Source: an uncultured Clostridia bacterium (GTDB lineage: Bacteria; Bacillota; Clostridia; Christensenellales; UBA1242). From it: DNA of 64,000 nt. The stretch covers positions 131,670-195,669 of the forward strand of contig CAKNGB010000001.1 of NCBI GenBank assembly GCA_930971385.1, given 5' to 3'. The position numbers were made by a program, and so were the translations under genes. Shown here piece by piece: positions 47,905 to 58,758 of the stretch (positions are counted from its first letter, which is position 1; each line of letters begins with the position of its first letter). Under the pieces are notes generated by a model that saw only the letters and a program-made list of their open reading frames with translations, was not told where the DNA came from and did no database searches.

Positions 47905-48954
47905 ATGAAAAAGAAAGGCACGAAAAATTTAACATATACTCAAAGACTTCAAATAGAAATTCTTTTTAATGCTAAACATCATAAGCAAGAAATTGCTAAA
48001 ATGGTTGGTGTGAGTTTACGCACAATACAAAGAGAATTAAAGCGTGGCGAATATGAACATTTAACAAAGCAGTCTAATTTTTGGTATGGTGATAAGTATA
48101 AAAAAGTAAAACGCTATTCTGCTGAAAAAGCACAACAGCGTTATAATAATTTATGTTCTGCAAAAGGTCGCCCTTTAAAAGTTGGTAATGATTTTGAGTT
48201 TGTCAATTATATAAATAACCGTGTTAAAAACGAAAAGATAACAGCACATGCTGTATGGGGTCAAATTCAATATAAGCAAATGCGATTTAAAACACAAATA
48301 AGTAAACAAACGCTTTATAATTATATAGAGTTGGGTATTATTGAAAATAAACAAATAGGAAAAGTTAAAAAACAAAAACATAAACAGCAAAAAGCAATAA
48401 AGCGTGTTGCTCGTGGTGTTTCTATTGAATTGCGTCCTTTGGAAATAAAAAATCGTCTAATTTTTGGTCACTGGGAAATGGACTGTCTTTGCGGTTCTTC
48501 TCATGATACTTTTTTGGTTATGACAGAACGCTATACAAGGCAAGAAATAATCTTTAAAATGGAAAATCAAAAAGCAGAGAGCGTTTTAAAATGCCTTGAC
48601 AATTTAGAAAGACAATACGGTAAAGAAAAATTTAAACAAGTATTTAAAACAATTACTGTTGATAATGGCGCGGAATTTTTAGACTTTCAATCTTTGGAAA
48701 GGTCTGTGTTTGACAAAAATTCAAAACGCACATCTGTTTATTACTGTCACCCTTATTGTTCTTGTGAGCGTGGCACGAATGAACGCATGAATCGTGAAAT
48801 ACGCAGACTTGTTCCAAAGGGAACAAACTTATCGGTTTATACAAATAACGATGTTGAGAAAATTCAAAATTGGTTAAATAATTACCCTAGAAAAGTTTTG
48901 AATTTTGCAACATCGCAAGAGTTGTTCGATAAGTGTATGAAAATGATTACTTAG
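47905..48954 (+). CDS. IS30-family DDE transposase, copy 1
   Basis: N-terminal HTH (LTYTQRLQIEILFNAKHHKQEIAKMVGVSLRTIQRELKRG); GHWEMDCL, TVDNGAEF, CHPYCSCERGTNERMNREIRRLVPKGT. Confidence 0.92.
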   Translation: MKKKGTKNLTYTQRLQIEILFNAKHHKQEIAKMVGVSLRTIQRELKRGEYEHLTKQSNFWYGDKYKKVKRYSAEKAQQRYNNLCSAKGRPLKVGNDFEFVNYINNRVKNEKITAHAVWGQIQYKQMRFKTQISKQTLYNYIELGIIENKQIGKVKKQKHKQQKAIKRVARGVSIELRPLEIKNRLIFGHWEMDCLCGSSHDTFLVMTERYTRQEIIFKMENQKAESVLKCLDNLERQYGKEKFKQVFKTITVDNGAEFLDFQSLERSVFDKNSKRTSVYYCHPYCSCERGTNERMNREIRRLVPKGTNLSVYTNNDVEKIQNWLNNYPRKVLNFATSQELFDKCMKMIT

Positions 48955-49028
48955 CAAAATTTTAAATATTTCTTTTAAAGGTGCTGGAAGCAACACTTAT
49001 TTTATCTTTGTCAAAATTTGTCAATTTT

Positions 49029-49062
49029 CCCCTTTTAACCTATTGCAATAGGTTAAAAGGGG
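49029..49062. repeat. 34-bp perfect palindrome after transposase, copy 1 (copy 2 at 59883..59916)
   Basis: CCCCTTTTAACCTATTGCAATAGGTTAAAAGGGG. Confidence 0.85.
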
Positions 49063-49249
49063 TGTGTTTCTCTCATATTCTACACTAAAAATCAAAAATT
49101 TTTATTTTTTTTATAAAAAGTGCTTAAATTTGTTTGACTTTTCATATGTTAGGTCTTATACTTATTGTCGTAAGGTATAGGACTTTTTTTATTAGGCACT
49201 TTTATATACTTTTACAAAAATTCAATGTAAAAGGGGGTGAAATATGTAA

Positions 49250-49483
49250 ATGCTGAAAAGTAAGAAAAATGTTGCAACTAGGAAAGATTATGTTGTCACT
49301 AATCTTCGAAAGTCAAAATCTGGAAGAAATTATGCTGTTGTGTTTCGACCAAAAGTTAAAGATTTTGTTGTTGCAAATGGTTATAACACCAAAGACGGCA
49401 CTTGGGCACAAGGCTATTATGGCTTTAAGTCTAGAAAGTCGGCCGTAAAAGTTGCTGAAAAGAATGCAAGAAAGTTTTTTTAA
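49250..49483 (+). CDS. Small basic phage protein (77 aa), copy 2
   Basis: Identical to copy 1. Confidence 0.75.
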   Translation: MLKSKKNVATRKDYVVTNLRKSKSGRNYAVVFRPKVKDFVVANGYNTKDGTWAQGYYGFKSRKSAVKVAEKNARKFF

Positions 49484-49543
49484 AAGGGACTGTTTACCCC
49501 TTGAAGTTAAACAAAAATTTAAAAATTAAAAGGAAATAAGGAA

Positions 49544-49960
49544 ATGGAAAAGAAAGAAAATGTTAATGTAAATGAAAATGTAAAAGTTGAAGAAAAGGAA
49601 ACAGTAAAGTTGTTTGTTGAAAGAGAAAAATTTACTGGAAATGACGGTAAGGAATATTATTCATATTTTTTGAAAGGTAAGGTTCGTGGTCGTGATGTTC
49701 GTGTTGATTTTGCTCCAAAAGACAAAGGTGGATATGAACCACTTGATATTGTCTTTGATGTGCAAGATAAAGCAGAATTAACTATCGGTAAAGAAGAAAT
49801 GGTCGATAGTAATACAGGAAGAAAGTCGACTTATGATACATACACTGTAAAAAATGTTGACGCTGACGGTGTTGAATATGCTGTTGGTGTTAAGCCTACT
49901 CGAAATAGTGATAAAGCCCTTTTACAAATGCTTATTAACACTATGAAAGTTAAAAGATAA
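49544..49960 (+). CDS. 138-aa candidate ssDNA-binding protein, copy 2
   Basis: Identical to copy 1. Confidence 0.6.
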   Translation: MEKKENVNVNENVKVEEKETVKLFVEREKFTGNDGKEYYSYFLKGKVRGRDVRVDFAPKDKGGYEPLDIVFDVQDKAELTIGKEEMVDSNTGRKSTYDTYTVKNVDADGVEYAVGVKPTRNSDKALLQMLINTMKVKR

Positions 49961-49971
49961 GGTGGTGTATT

Positions 49972-50085
49972 ATGAAAAGTTTGTCTTTTAATGATGTCCG
50001 TAAAATGTTTGACGAGTTGCTTAAAAAAGGTTATTCGATAAATGAAATTTTGGAAATGCCTATATTTGTAGGTGGTGCAAAATGA
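49972..50085 (+). CDS. 37-aa protein, copy 2
   Basis: Identical to copy 1. Confidence 0.6.
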   Translation: MKSLSFNDVRKMFDELLKKGYSINEILEMPIFVGGAK

Positions 50086-50342
50086 ATAATTTTATTGAAA
50101 TAACGATAAGCGATAGTGAAAATAAGGCGTTAATACCTATTCGCAAAATATGTTCTATAGTTTGCAACGCTGATAATACTTGCTTTATTGAAACTGGTTG
50201 TGATAGTTCTGGTGTAAGTTCTGGAATTTGCACTGTTGAAACTTACGACGAAATAAAACAGCAACTCAAACAACTTTCTTCTTCAAAAAAGAAAGTTATA
50301 TCAAATTTAAATAAAAAATTAAAATCTGTAAATTGGGAGTGA
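50082..50342 (+). CDS. 86-aa phage hypothetical protein, copy 2
   Basis: Identical to copy 1. Confidence 0.7.
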   Translation: MNNFIEITISDSENKALIPIRKICSIVCNADNTCFIETGCDSSGVSSGICTVETYDEIKQQLKQLSSSKKKVISNLNKKLKSVNWE

Positions 50343-50345
50343 TTT

Positions 50346-51935
50346 ATGAAAAAGAAAAAACAAAAAAGTGCTTATAGTTCTTCAAGCACTCAAAATAAAA
50401 CGAAGAGTAATAAACTTAAAACTGGCTTGGTGATTGGTGGAGTGTCGCTTGCTGTACTTGCACTTGCTGGCGGTTTAAGTGCGTTCTTTATTGGGAATAA
50501 TAAAAATGATAATAAAACGCCTATTGGTACTGGTTCTACTGTGACTGATAAAGCTGATTTTGCAGAATATGAATTGCCGGGTGATTTAAATTTTGGGTCA
50601 TTTAATATATATAATATTAGTGATAAATTTACAATGTTTACTTCTTCAAATGTGGGAACATATATTTTGAATGAGGAAACAAAAGATTTTGAGTATGTTA
50701 GTTCATCTTATTTATCTTCATATAGTGACGAAATTGAATTGGAAGCAATAAATGGCTTTAGATATTTTTTGTTTGCTGATTATTCATTTATTAGAATTAA
50801 TATTGAAACAGGTAAGTTTGAGAAAATTGATTTAAATTTAACTTATAATCCTACTAATTTTAAAATTTTGGGCTTTCAAAATAATTTATTATATTTTAAA
50901 TATTATACAACTGGTATCTCAAATTATACTTTTTCAATATTAAATACTGAAAATAATATTGTAGAGTTGGAAATTAAATTAAGTGATTCTACCCAATATA
51001 ATTATCTAAATCAAGTAATTGATATAGGTGATTACTATTTGGGTTGTTCTGCAACTGGCAGTAGTAATTATGGTTCATTGTTAATTAATAAGAGTTCCTC
51101 TGTTATAATTTCAGTAGCAAATGCTTCATTATATAGCGACAACTATGTTGTTAAAAATAATTATCTTTATGGCGTTTTTAAAAATTCATCTTCTGGTTCT
51201 GTATTTGGTAAAATAGATTTAAGCACTGGAATCTTTACTAATATTTCTTCTTATAGTTATGCAAATGCAGAAATAAAAGAATTGGAACATGGTCTTTTGA
51301 TTTTTAAATCTTATTCTGTTTCCAATCTTTTTAATATGAATAGTGCTTATTCTACTTCTAGAAGTTTATATTATAATTTTGAGGATGAAACTACAACAGA
51401 ATTAGAATATGGTGGTGGCGATACGTTTTTAACTTATTATATAAATGATGTAGTATTTTATTCGATTAGTTCATCATATAATAATAATCGTTCCGCTATT
51501 GCTGTTTTTAATGAAGATACATTAGACTTAGATATAGTTTATACTAGCCCAGCGTCTGGTTCATCTGGATCTGCCTTTATTACAGAATTGAAAGGAAAAT
51601 ATTATGTTTATGATAGTACCTCTGGAACTTCATATATTTCTGAAATTGAATTTTTAACTGATAATGCATATAAATTTAATTTACTATCAATTTCTGTGAC
51701 TATTGATAAAGGCTTTGAAATTAAGGATAATATCTATATTTTTGAAGGTAATACTGGAATTTGTTATTATAATTTTGAAAATGATGTATTTAAGAGATTA
51801 ATAAATAATACTAAAATATCAATTAATGAAATACAAGTTAAAGATAATTTAGTTTACATTTATTGTGATGACAATATTAAGTATGAATTAAATCTTGATA
51901 CTATTATTTTAAAGGCAGTTGCTTACTGGGAATAA
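50346..51935 (+). CDS. 529-aa single-pass membrane protein, copy 2
   Basis: Identical to copy 1. Confidence 0.75.
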   Translation: MKKKKQKSAYSSSSTQNKTKSNKLKTGLVIGGVSLAVLALAGGLSAFFIGNNKNDNKTPIGTGSTVTDKADFAEYELPGDLNFGSFNIYNISDKFTMFTSSNVGTYILNEETKDFEYVSSSYLSSYSDEIELEAINGFRYFLFADYSFIRINIETGKFEKIDLNLTYNPTNFKILGFQNNLLYFKYYTTGISNYTFSILNTENNIVELEIKLSDSTQYNYLNQVIDIGDYYLGCSATGSSNYGSLLINKSSSVIISVANASLYSDNYVVKNNYLYGVFKNSSSGSVFGKIDLSTGIFTNISSYSYANAEIKELEHGLLIFKSYSVSNLFNMNSAYSTSRSLYYNFEDETTTELEYGGGDTFLTYYINDVVFYSISSSYNNNRSAIAVFNEDTLDLDIVYTSPASGSSGSAFITELKGKYYVYDSTSGTSYISEIEFLTDNAYKFNLLSISVTIDKGFEIKDNIYIFEGNTGICYYNFENDVFKRLINNTKISINEIQVKDNLVYIYCDDNIKYELNLDTIILKAVAYWE

Positions 51936-51947
51936 GGTAGGTGTTAT

Positions 51948-52499
51948 ATGGCAAAAGAGAAAAATAAAGGTTTCTTTCAAGGTGTTTCCTTTGTTTTAAT
52001 TCTTTTGTTGATAGTTGGTTTTGTTGGTCTTGTTTGGTTTTTGACAAACAATTTCAAGACTGGTATCGGTGATTTTTATCTAAAATGTCATGACGAAATT
52101 ATTACTGAAAATGTTGATAATTTTGAAATAAATTTTAATGAAGAATACGATTTTGAAATTGTCAGCAATTTAGATAAAATCACCGACAAAAACAACTATA
52201 CAATTTCAGTTGTTCCAAATGTTAATGACGAAACTTCTTTTACATATATGGTTGGTGCTTATAGTTATAAGTATGGTTGCGAAACTGTCTTTACTGATAG
52301 TTTTGATATTCAAACTTATGATAATCATTTTACATTTAAAGCAACAAAAGAATTAAGCGAAGTTCTTGCTGATTATTATGCTGGGCAAACAATAACTGAT
52401 TCCCCTACCGCTGTCGATAGTGGACTGGCATATTTTACACTTGTTGTCGCAACTGAAAATTATAGTTTAAATCTTAATTTTTGTTTAAAAGGTGTATAA
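51948..52499 (+). CDS. 183-aa membrane-anchored phage protein, copy 2
   Basis: Identical to copy 1. Confidence 0.75.
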   Translation: MAKEKNKGFFQGVSFVLILLLIVGFVGLVWFLTNNFKTGIGDFYLKCHDEIITENVDNFEINFNEEYDFEIVSNLDKITDKNNYTISVVPNVNDETSFTYMVGAYSYKYGCETVFTDSFDIQTYDNHFTFKATKELSEVLADYYAGQTITDSPTAVDSGLAYFTLVVATENYSLNLNFCLKGV

Positions 52500-53883
52500 G
52501 ATTATGGCAGTTAAAATTAACAAAATGTTTCTTCTTTTTGTTTTGATTTTATCTGCTGTTTTGGTTTCAATTTTTGCTGTTCCGATTTATAACTCTTATG
52601 CTTCTATTCTAATTGACGGAATAGAGTATTCGACAGTTCTTGAAGATTTGCAGAGTGATAGTTCTTTTAATGTAGAAAGTTATCCCCTTAACGACAAGGA
52701 CTATTCTCTGCAAGTCATTCAAATTGCTGAAAGTGAAAATAAAGAGTTGTTTATTTACGCATATCAGCCAAGTGGCGAAATTGGAAACTTAACAGCAACA
52801 TCAATTAATATTTCTACTGGAATAGAAGAAAATTTAAGTTATAAAAATTATAAATTAAGTTTACTTAATTCTTCTGGAACTTTGTATAAGTATAAAGTTG
52901 AAGATTTTGTAGTTAAGGATGACGCATTGAGATATTATGATATATCTTCAATTTTTCGTGAGTGGAATTCTGATTTTGACACTGATGTTCCTGATTATAC
53001 TGGAAATAATATTGACGAAGTATCGTTTGGTGTATCAAAATTATATACTGCTTGCACTGTCGATGGAGAAGTTTATTATAACTGCACTGGAACTGAAACT
53101 ATTGTTGTGACTGATAAGTTTGTTGGTTTTATTCGTTATACAAATGGCTTTCCCCTTTACACAGTTGGTGCTTGCGACTCTCATTATATAGCATTTTCTA
53201 CCGATTTGCCTATTGATAAGTTATTAGAAGCGGATGTTTATTATGTATCGCAAACATTTAAAACAAAAGGTTCTACTGGTGGTGGAATGATTTTGTCTGT
53301 TGATGACGAAGTTTCAACTATGGCTAGTGATAATTACGAATATGGAGAAGAAGTAGAAAATTATGTAACTTTAACTTATGATGAAAAAGTTGAAGTTAGT
53401 CCTGGTTTAATTTTTCAACATAAATACGAATGGCAAAGAATTGAAAGCGTTGAAGAATTTAAGCAAGGTTTAGAAGATGACGGAATAGAACTTACAGACG
53501 ATACTATTACAAGTTTAAACAATAAACAATGGGTTTTAAGATTTGCAGAAACTTCTTATAGTTTTAAAACAATAACTGGAACGTTTCCCTCAATAAGTGA
53601 GAGCGGAACAAAAGTTAATGATGTGACAATTTTAAGGTTAAAATTTGAAACTAATGGTGTTGTTTATAATTTAGGTGTTGTTGATAATAAACAAACTGGT
53701 TCTCCTGCTCCTACAAACAAACAAGAAGATTGGTTAAAGAAATTATTAACAATAATTTTGATAGTTTTATTGATAATTTTATTGTTCCCGATTTTGCCTT
53801 CTATCTTATCTTTTGCGTGGAGTGTTATTTGTTTCCCATTCAAACTTATAAAATCAATTTTTAAAAAGAAGGATAAAAAATGA
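52492..53883 (+). CDS. 463-aa pIII-like topology protein, copy 2
   Basis: Identical to copy 1. Confidence 0.7.
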   Translation: MYKIMAVKINKMFLLFVLILSAVLVSIFAVPIYNSYASILIDGIEYSTVLEDLQSDSSFNVESYPLNDKDYSLQVIQIAESENKELFIYAYQPSGEIGNLTATSINISTGIEENLSYKNYKLSLLNSSGTLYKYKVEDFVVKDDALRYYDISSIFREWNSDFDTDVPDYTGNNIDEVSFGVSKLYTACTVDGEVYYNCTGTETIVVTDKFVGFIRYTNGFPLYTVGACDSHYIAFSTDLPIDKLLEADVYYVSQTFKTKGSTGGGMILSVDDEVSTMASDNYEYGEEVENYVTLTYDEKVEVSPGLIFQHKYEWQRIESVEEFKQGLEDDGIELTDDTITSLNNKQWVLRFAETSYSFKTITGTFPSISESGTKVNDVTILRLKFETNGVVYNLGVVDNKQTGSPAPTNKQEDWLKKLLTIILIVLLIILLFPILPSILSFAWSVICFPFKLIKSIFKKKDKK

Positions 53884-54254
53884 GATTATTTAAGATAAAA
53901 AATAAGTATTTGTTTAAAAGTGATAAACCGCACGGAACTCATACTTATGCAGTTTATAAAGATAAAAAGACTGGCGAAAATCGTGCGGTTGCTTTAACTC
54001 ATTTATATGTTAAAGACGATAAGCGTTTCCAACAAGTTAAAAAAGGTAATATAGCAATTACAAAGTTTAAAGAATTTGATGTTCCTAGTGGTGTTAAAAA
54101 TTATTATTATGGCACTACTTTGACTGGTAGAAAAATTGATTTAAACGATAGGTCTAATGTTGTTGCTGTAAGTAATCGTTATTTAAATAAAAAACAAAGC
54201 GATTTTATAAAACGCTTTGCAAAACATAGGTATGAGTTTGGTAGAAAGAAATAA
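53880..54254 (+). CDS. 124-aa basic phage protein, copy 2
   Basis: Identical to copy 1. Confidence 0.7.
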   Translation: MRLFKIKNKYLFKSDKPHGTHTYAVYKDKKTGENRAVALTHLYVKDDKRFQQVKKGNIAITKFKEFDVPSGVKNYYYGTTLTGRKIDLNDRSNVVAVSNRYLNKKQSDFIKRFAKHRYEFGRKK

Positions 54255-54389
54255 AAAAAGAATTCCACCGCCCAACTTTAAGATGACGGTGGAAAAAGAA
54301 TTAGTTTCTTTAATTGTTATTATTATATGCTATAAAAACATAAAAGTCAATAGTTTAAACAAAAAAAATAAAAATAAAGGGAAAAAACT

Positions 54390-54659
54390 ATGAAAAACAA
54401 TTTTATTTCAATCAAATTGCGACGCAGTGAGTGGCAAAAAGTTAATGAAGCGATTAATTCCGCCAACTACTGTGTTGTAAAAAATATGAATGGAAAACGA
54501 TTTTACACTTTTTCAAAGTTTGCGCAAGATAGTAAAGGTTTTAAGAAGAATAAATATTTAAGCAAAAAGATAAACGATAAGTTAAATAAAAATTTCGTTT
54601 ATTCTGGAAAGGATCGAACAGTAGAACAAAATAATAAAAATGTTAAAAGGAAAAAGTGA
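54390..54659 (+). CDS. 89-aa basic phage protein, copy 2
   Basis: Identical to copy 1. Confidence 0.65.
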   Translation: MKNNFISIKLRRSEWQKVNEAINSANYCVVKNMNGKRFYTFSKFAQDSKGFKKNKYLSKKINDKLNKNFVYSGKDRTVEQNNKNVKRKK

Positions 54660-54922
54660 AAATGAGTAAAGGTAATGGTTATAGAAAAACAAAGCATGGG
54701 TTTAGTTATTATGGTGATTTACAGCAATGTATTTTATCGGCGAAAGAAAATATAAAAAGATTAGAAAAAGAAACACCATATATTATGCGTAGATATGAAG
54801 AAGAAAAGAAACGCAAAGATAGACATTTGAATGCAATATCAAACGCAAATAGGTTTATTGCACTTGCGGAAAATGAACTTATAAAGCAACAAAATGAGCA
54901 AAGTGATGAAGAAGAAATTTAA
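54656..54922 (+). CDS. 88-aa phage protein, copy 2
   Basis: Identical to copy 1. Confidence 0.65.
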   Translation: MKMSKGNGYRKTKHGFSYYGDLQQCILSAKENIKRLEKETPYIMRRYEEEKKRKDRHLNAISNANRFIALAENELIKQQNEQSDEEEI

Positions 54923-54998
54923 GTTGCTGTTAAAAATTTTGTTAGGAATAGTTATTTTGTTTGTGCTTGGTTATTTTATCTATACGATAGGACAATAA
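54906..54998 (+). CDS. 30-aa transmembrane peptide, copy 2
   Basis: Identical to copy 1. Confidence 0.55.
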   Translation: MKKKFKLLLKILLGIVILFVLGYFIYTIGQ

Positions 54999-54999
54999 T

Positions 55000-57210
55000 A
55001 TGAGAAAGGTTAAGGAATTTTTTAGAAAGGTCGATTATAGGCATTATATTTGTTTTTTTATAACGATAGGTTTTGTTTGTTGTTCGATTTTGGTTTTTCC
55101 TAATGCGTGGACTAGGTTAATTGAAAGTTTTGTTGATATTTGGAATAGTATTTTATATTATTTTTGTCGTTTAATTGGAATTGACGCAACAGTGATTCCA
55201 ACAGTCAATGATTATAGTTCTATACAATTTGAGCCTATTTTGAACATGCCACAAACTTGGGAAGAGTTTAGTGTTGGTTGGTCTAGTTATTGGACAACTT
55301 TTGCTTCACTAGATAATTTTTTAAACTATCTTTCTTTTATTGGAAATTTAGTTTTAAACATTTTTAAATATACTCTTTTAATAGTTTTGCCTTTAATTTT
55401 AATCTTATTTGTTTCTTTTAAGATGTATTTCAAAAAGCAAAATAATAAGTATAACAAAGATAGCAAATGCTTAACCTTTGTAAAATGGTTATCTGGAAAA
55501 ACTTATGTTCCTATTAAAAATTGGTTAATCGATTTTTGGTATTTTGTTAAAGATAGTTGGTATGTTAAAATATGGTTTTTGATTTGGTTATACAATTTTA
55601 ATATCATAACTATTTGTATTGAGTTTATTGCGTTTTGTTTTTATTTTGTTATATCTTTTGATTTTGTTAGTATTTATAGGCAAGTTTATAAATTATGCTG
55701 TGATTTAAGCGTCATGTTTACTTTTGTGCCACTTATATTTTGGTTGTTTATTGCTTATTATATATTTAACAGAATACGCAAGAAAATTGCCTATGCCCGC
55801 CTTAATCATTACGAACGAATGAATTGTGGTTTTATCAATGAACGACCTATTGTTTTTATGGTATGTGGCACAATGGGTAAAAAGAAAACAACTGCTATAA
55901 CCGATATGGCACTTTCGCAAGAAAATATGCTTAAAGATAAAGCGTTTCAAAAGATACTTGAAAATGACTTGAAATTTCCATTTTTTCCATGGGTAAACTT
56001 GGAAAACGCTTTAAAACTTGCAATGAGTAAGCATATTATTTATAATCTTGCAACTATTAGACATTATATTCAGCATTTAAGGTATATGTTTGAGTTTAAA
56101 ACAAAAGATAGAGCGGTTATAAAATCTATGCAAAGACACTTACGAAAGCGTTATGCTTATTATTTTAAAGATTTTATCTTTGAATATGACTTTAATCGTT
56201 ATGGTCTTTGGTATGACGACAAATTGAAAATGACTAATGTTTGGAGTGTGCTTGAAACTTATTCGCAGTTGTATTTTATATACATAATACAAAGTAGCTT
56301 AATTATTTCTAACTATTCAATAAGGACTGATAATTTAATTGACGACATAGGCAATTTTCCTTTATGGAATAATGACTTTTTCCAAAAAGATAGCAGACTT
56401 ATTGATTGTTTTTCTAGGCACTCGCATATATTAGATTTTGATAGTTTGAGATTAGGTAAAAAGATAGTTGAAAATAATGTTTTAAAGGATAGTTTTGAGT
56501 TTGGTGTTATAAATATAACAGAGATAGGAAAAGAGCGTAAAAACAATTTGGAATTGAAAGACACTCGAAAAAATAATGAAGAAACTAATCAAAAGAATGA
56601 CGGTTTTAACGATTGGTTAAAAATGGTTAGACACTCCGCTACTGTTGATAATTTTCCTTTTGTGAAAGTAATAACTGACGAACAACGCCCTGAAAGTTGG
56701 GGCGCAGATGCAAGAGATTTATTAGAAATTGTGCATATAAAAGAAACAAGCGAAATTAAACTCGCACTGCCTTTCTTTTCTTTGACTGAATTTTTGTACT
56801 TAACAATTTTTGATAAGTTTGAAGAACTTTATCGCAAATATCGTTATAATCGTGCTGATAACACTTTATTTATGTATTTAATTAAAAAACTTGCAATTAT
56901 GTTTCATAACCTTTACGCTCGAACATATAACACTTTTGGTTATTGTAAACTTAAAGTGCAAGTTGAAAATGGAACGCAAGACGGTATTTTAAACGATAAA
57001 AAATATTATCTTATGAGTAAAAAGATATATAGCAAGCGTTTTTCTACGGACTGTTTTAGTGATTTCTTTGATAAAAAGGCATTAAATTCTAAATATGGCA
57101 TAAACGATTTAAAAGAATATGGAACTGAAAAGGCAACTTTTGACGAATTAAAAGAACAGCATAGTTATTTTATCACTGATTTGACTGATAAGCAGAATGA
57201 AGATAATTAA
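55000..57210 (+). CDS. Zot/pI-like assembly ATPase, copy 2
   Basis: Identical to copy 1. Confidence 0.7.
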   Translation: MRKVKEFFRKVDYRHYICFFITIGFVCCSILVFPNAWTRLIESFVDIWNSILYYFCRLIGIDATVIPTVNDYSSIQFEPILNMPQTWEEFSVGWSSYWTTFASLDNFLNYLSFIGNLVLNIFKYTLLIVLPLILILFVSFKMYFKKQNNKYNKDSKCLTFVKWLSGKTYVPIKNWLIDFWYFVKDSWYVKIWFLIWLYNFNIITICIEFIAFCFYFVISFDFVSIYRQVYKLCCDLSVMFTFVPLIFWLFIAYYIFNRIRKKIAYARLNHYERMNCGFINERPIVFMVCGTMGKKKTTAITDMALSQENMLKDKAFQKILENDLKFPFFPWVNLENALKLAMSKHIIYNLATIRHYIQHLRYMFEFKTKDRAVIKSMQRHLRKRYAYYFKDFIFEYDFNRYGLWYDDKLKMTNVWSVLETYSQLYFIYIIQSSLIISNYSIRTDNLIDDIGNFPLWNNDFFQKDSRLIDCFSRHSHILDFDSLRLGKKIVENNVLKDSFEFGVINITEIGKERKNNLELKDTRKNNEETNQKNDGFNDWLKMVRHSATVDNFPFVKVITDEQRPESWGADARDLLEIVHIKETSEIKLALPFFSLTEFLYLTIFDKFEELYRKYRYNRADNTLFMYLIKKLAIMFHNLYARTYNTFGYCKLKVQVENGTQDGILNDKKYYLMSKKIYSKRFSTDCFSDFFDKKALNSKYGINDLKEYGTEKATFDELKEQHSYFITDLTDKQNEDN

Positions 57211-57396
57211 TTTTTTGGCGTAATAATTGTAATCGTGTCTGTGGAATAGTGGTAAACTTTTAAGTTTTCCACTTTTCCAGTCGTTGTGGTAATGTGTGTA
57301 AAAGCAAACTTTCTTCTTACTTGCTTTTTCCACATTTCCAAAGTTGTCCATATTTCCATGCGAAGTGTGGTAATGTGGGCAACTTGAACAACGACC

Positions 57397-58437
57397 TTGC
57401 AGACAAAAAATAAACTTATGAGGTGTGTTATGTTTAAAAATGAATTAACTATTGTTGATACATTATTACCTTTTGATGAGTTGTATCCTTTCTTTGCACA
57501 ACATAATTGTTATTGTAATAACAATCGTGTTATTGATAAAGAGCAATTTGTTAAGATATATAATGATGGTGGTCATTATGTTGCAAAACCTATTTTTGAA
57601 GATAACTTGAAATATTATCAATATAAACAAAATTATAAACGTGAAAAAACAGAATTAGACAACTTTTTTGAAAGTGCTTTTTTGTTGGGTTTAAGAAATA
57701 ACTTAAAAGGCACTGTGTTGTCTAATTTTTTAATTGATTCTATTGTAGATAAATTTAACTTTGACTTGGAGTATGTTAAAGAATATGTTGCAGTTAATTT
57801 TAAGCGAAAATTACATAATCTGCATAAGCGTTTTAAACTTTTTAAGCGTAAGGCAAATTTAAACAAATGGAATACTTTTGTGACAATTACTTATGACGAC
57901 AAAAAACATACTGCTGAAACTTTTAGGCAAAAGTTAAGAAAAACGCTTGCTAATTTTCATACACGCCGTGGTTGGAAATATATGGGCGTATTTGAATATG
58001 CACCAGAAACAAAAAGACTTCATTTTCACGCTTTGATGTATATTCCAGAAAACGAAATGGTCGGAACTATTGAAAAAATAACTGATTATTCTACTGCACA
58101 GCATAAAATGCAAACAACTTATCAAAATACTTTCTTTTTAGAAAAATTCGGCAGAAATGATTTTGAAAATATAACTGACGCTGATATTAAAAATGGTAAA
58201 GCGTTAGATTATATCATTAAATATATAGCAAAAACTGACGAAAGAATTTTGTATTCTCGTGGTATCCCTAGTGAGCTTATAAAAAAGATTGATTATAAAG
58301 ATGTTGCTTGTTTAATGTTTGATTTTGTTCAAAAGTTTATCTTGTTTGATGATGTGATTGATTATGAAAGGGATGTTTTAAAAATACCACCACGAAAAAA
58401 AATATTATCACAAATATCTATGTTTGATGTTTGTTAG
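57397..58437 (+). CDS. HUH-type replication initiator, copy 2
   Basis: Identical to copy 1. Confidence 0.85.
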   Translation: MQTKNKLMRCVMFKNELTIVDTLLPFDELYPFFAQHNCYCNNNRVIDKEQFVKIYNDGGHYVAKPIFEDNLKYYQYKQNYKREKTELDNFFESAFLLGLRNNLKGTVLSNFLIDSIVDKFNFDLEYVKEYVAVNFKRKLHNLHKRFKLFKRKANLNKWNTFVTITYDDKKHTAETFRQKLRKTLANFHTRRGWKYMGVFEYAPETKRLHFHALMYIPENEMVGTIEKITDYSTAQHKMQTTYQNTFFLEKFGRNDFENITDADIKNGKALDYIIKYIAKTDERILYSRGIPSELIKKIDYKDVACLMFDFVQKFILFDDVIDYERDVLKIPPRKKILSQISMFDVC

Positions 58438-58758
58438 ATTTTTATATTTTTATAATATTTTAACTCTTACAATGTAAGAGATTTTTTTGCGTTTTCGTCA
58501 TAGTAAAAGTTTTATAAAATAAAATAAAAAATATAAAAAATGGGGTTTAAGGGGCAATTCACAAGCGGTTTAGCGTGAATGCCCCTTCCCCTTTTTGTTT
58601 TTTTTTGTTCAATTCTTGCTTGTTAGACGCCCCTTGTCGTTGCCGTGCAACGCACGGCACTCGTTAAAAAGACAAGGGGGCGTCTAATTCTCTCTGTAAT
58701 AAATTTTGCCCTTGAAATAAGGCAAAATGTATTGTAAAATACTTATGGAGAGTGATTT

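Larger units (their letters stand above)
38293..49146 (+). mobile_element. Filamentous-phage-like (inovirus-type) prophage, copy 1, 10,854 bp
   Basis: HUH Rep, Zot/pI-like ATPase, IS30-type transposase, small membrane proteins, hairpin-rich intergenic regions; exact copy starts at 49147. Confidence 0.85.

Noticed and set aside
47905-48954. IS30 transposase as an independent insertion sequence that landed in the phage
   Set aside because: No IS-type inverted repeats or short target duplication are apparent directly around the ORF, and it occupies the terminal position of the unit. Still worth testing with related phages.
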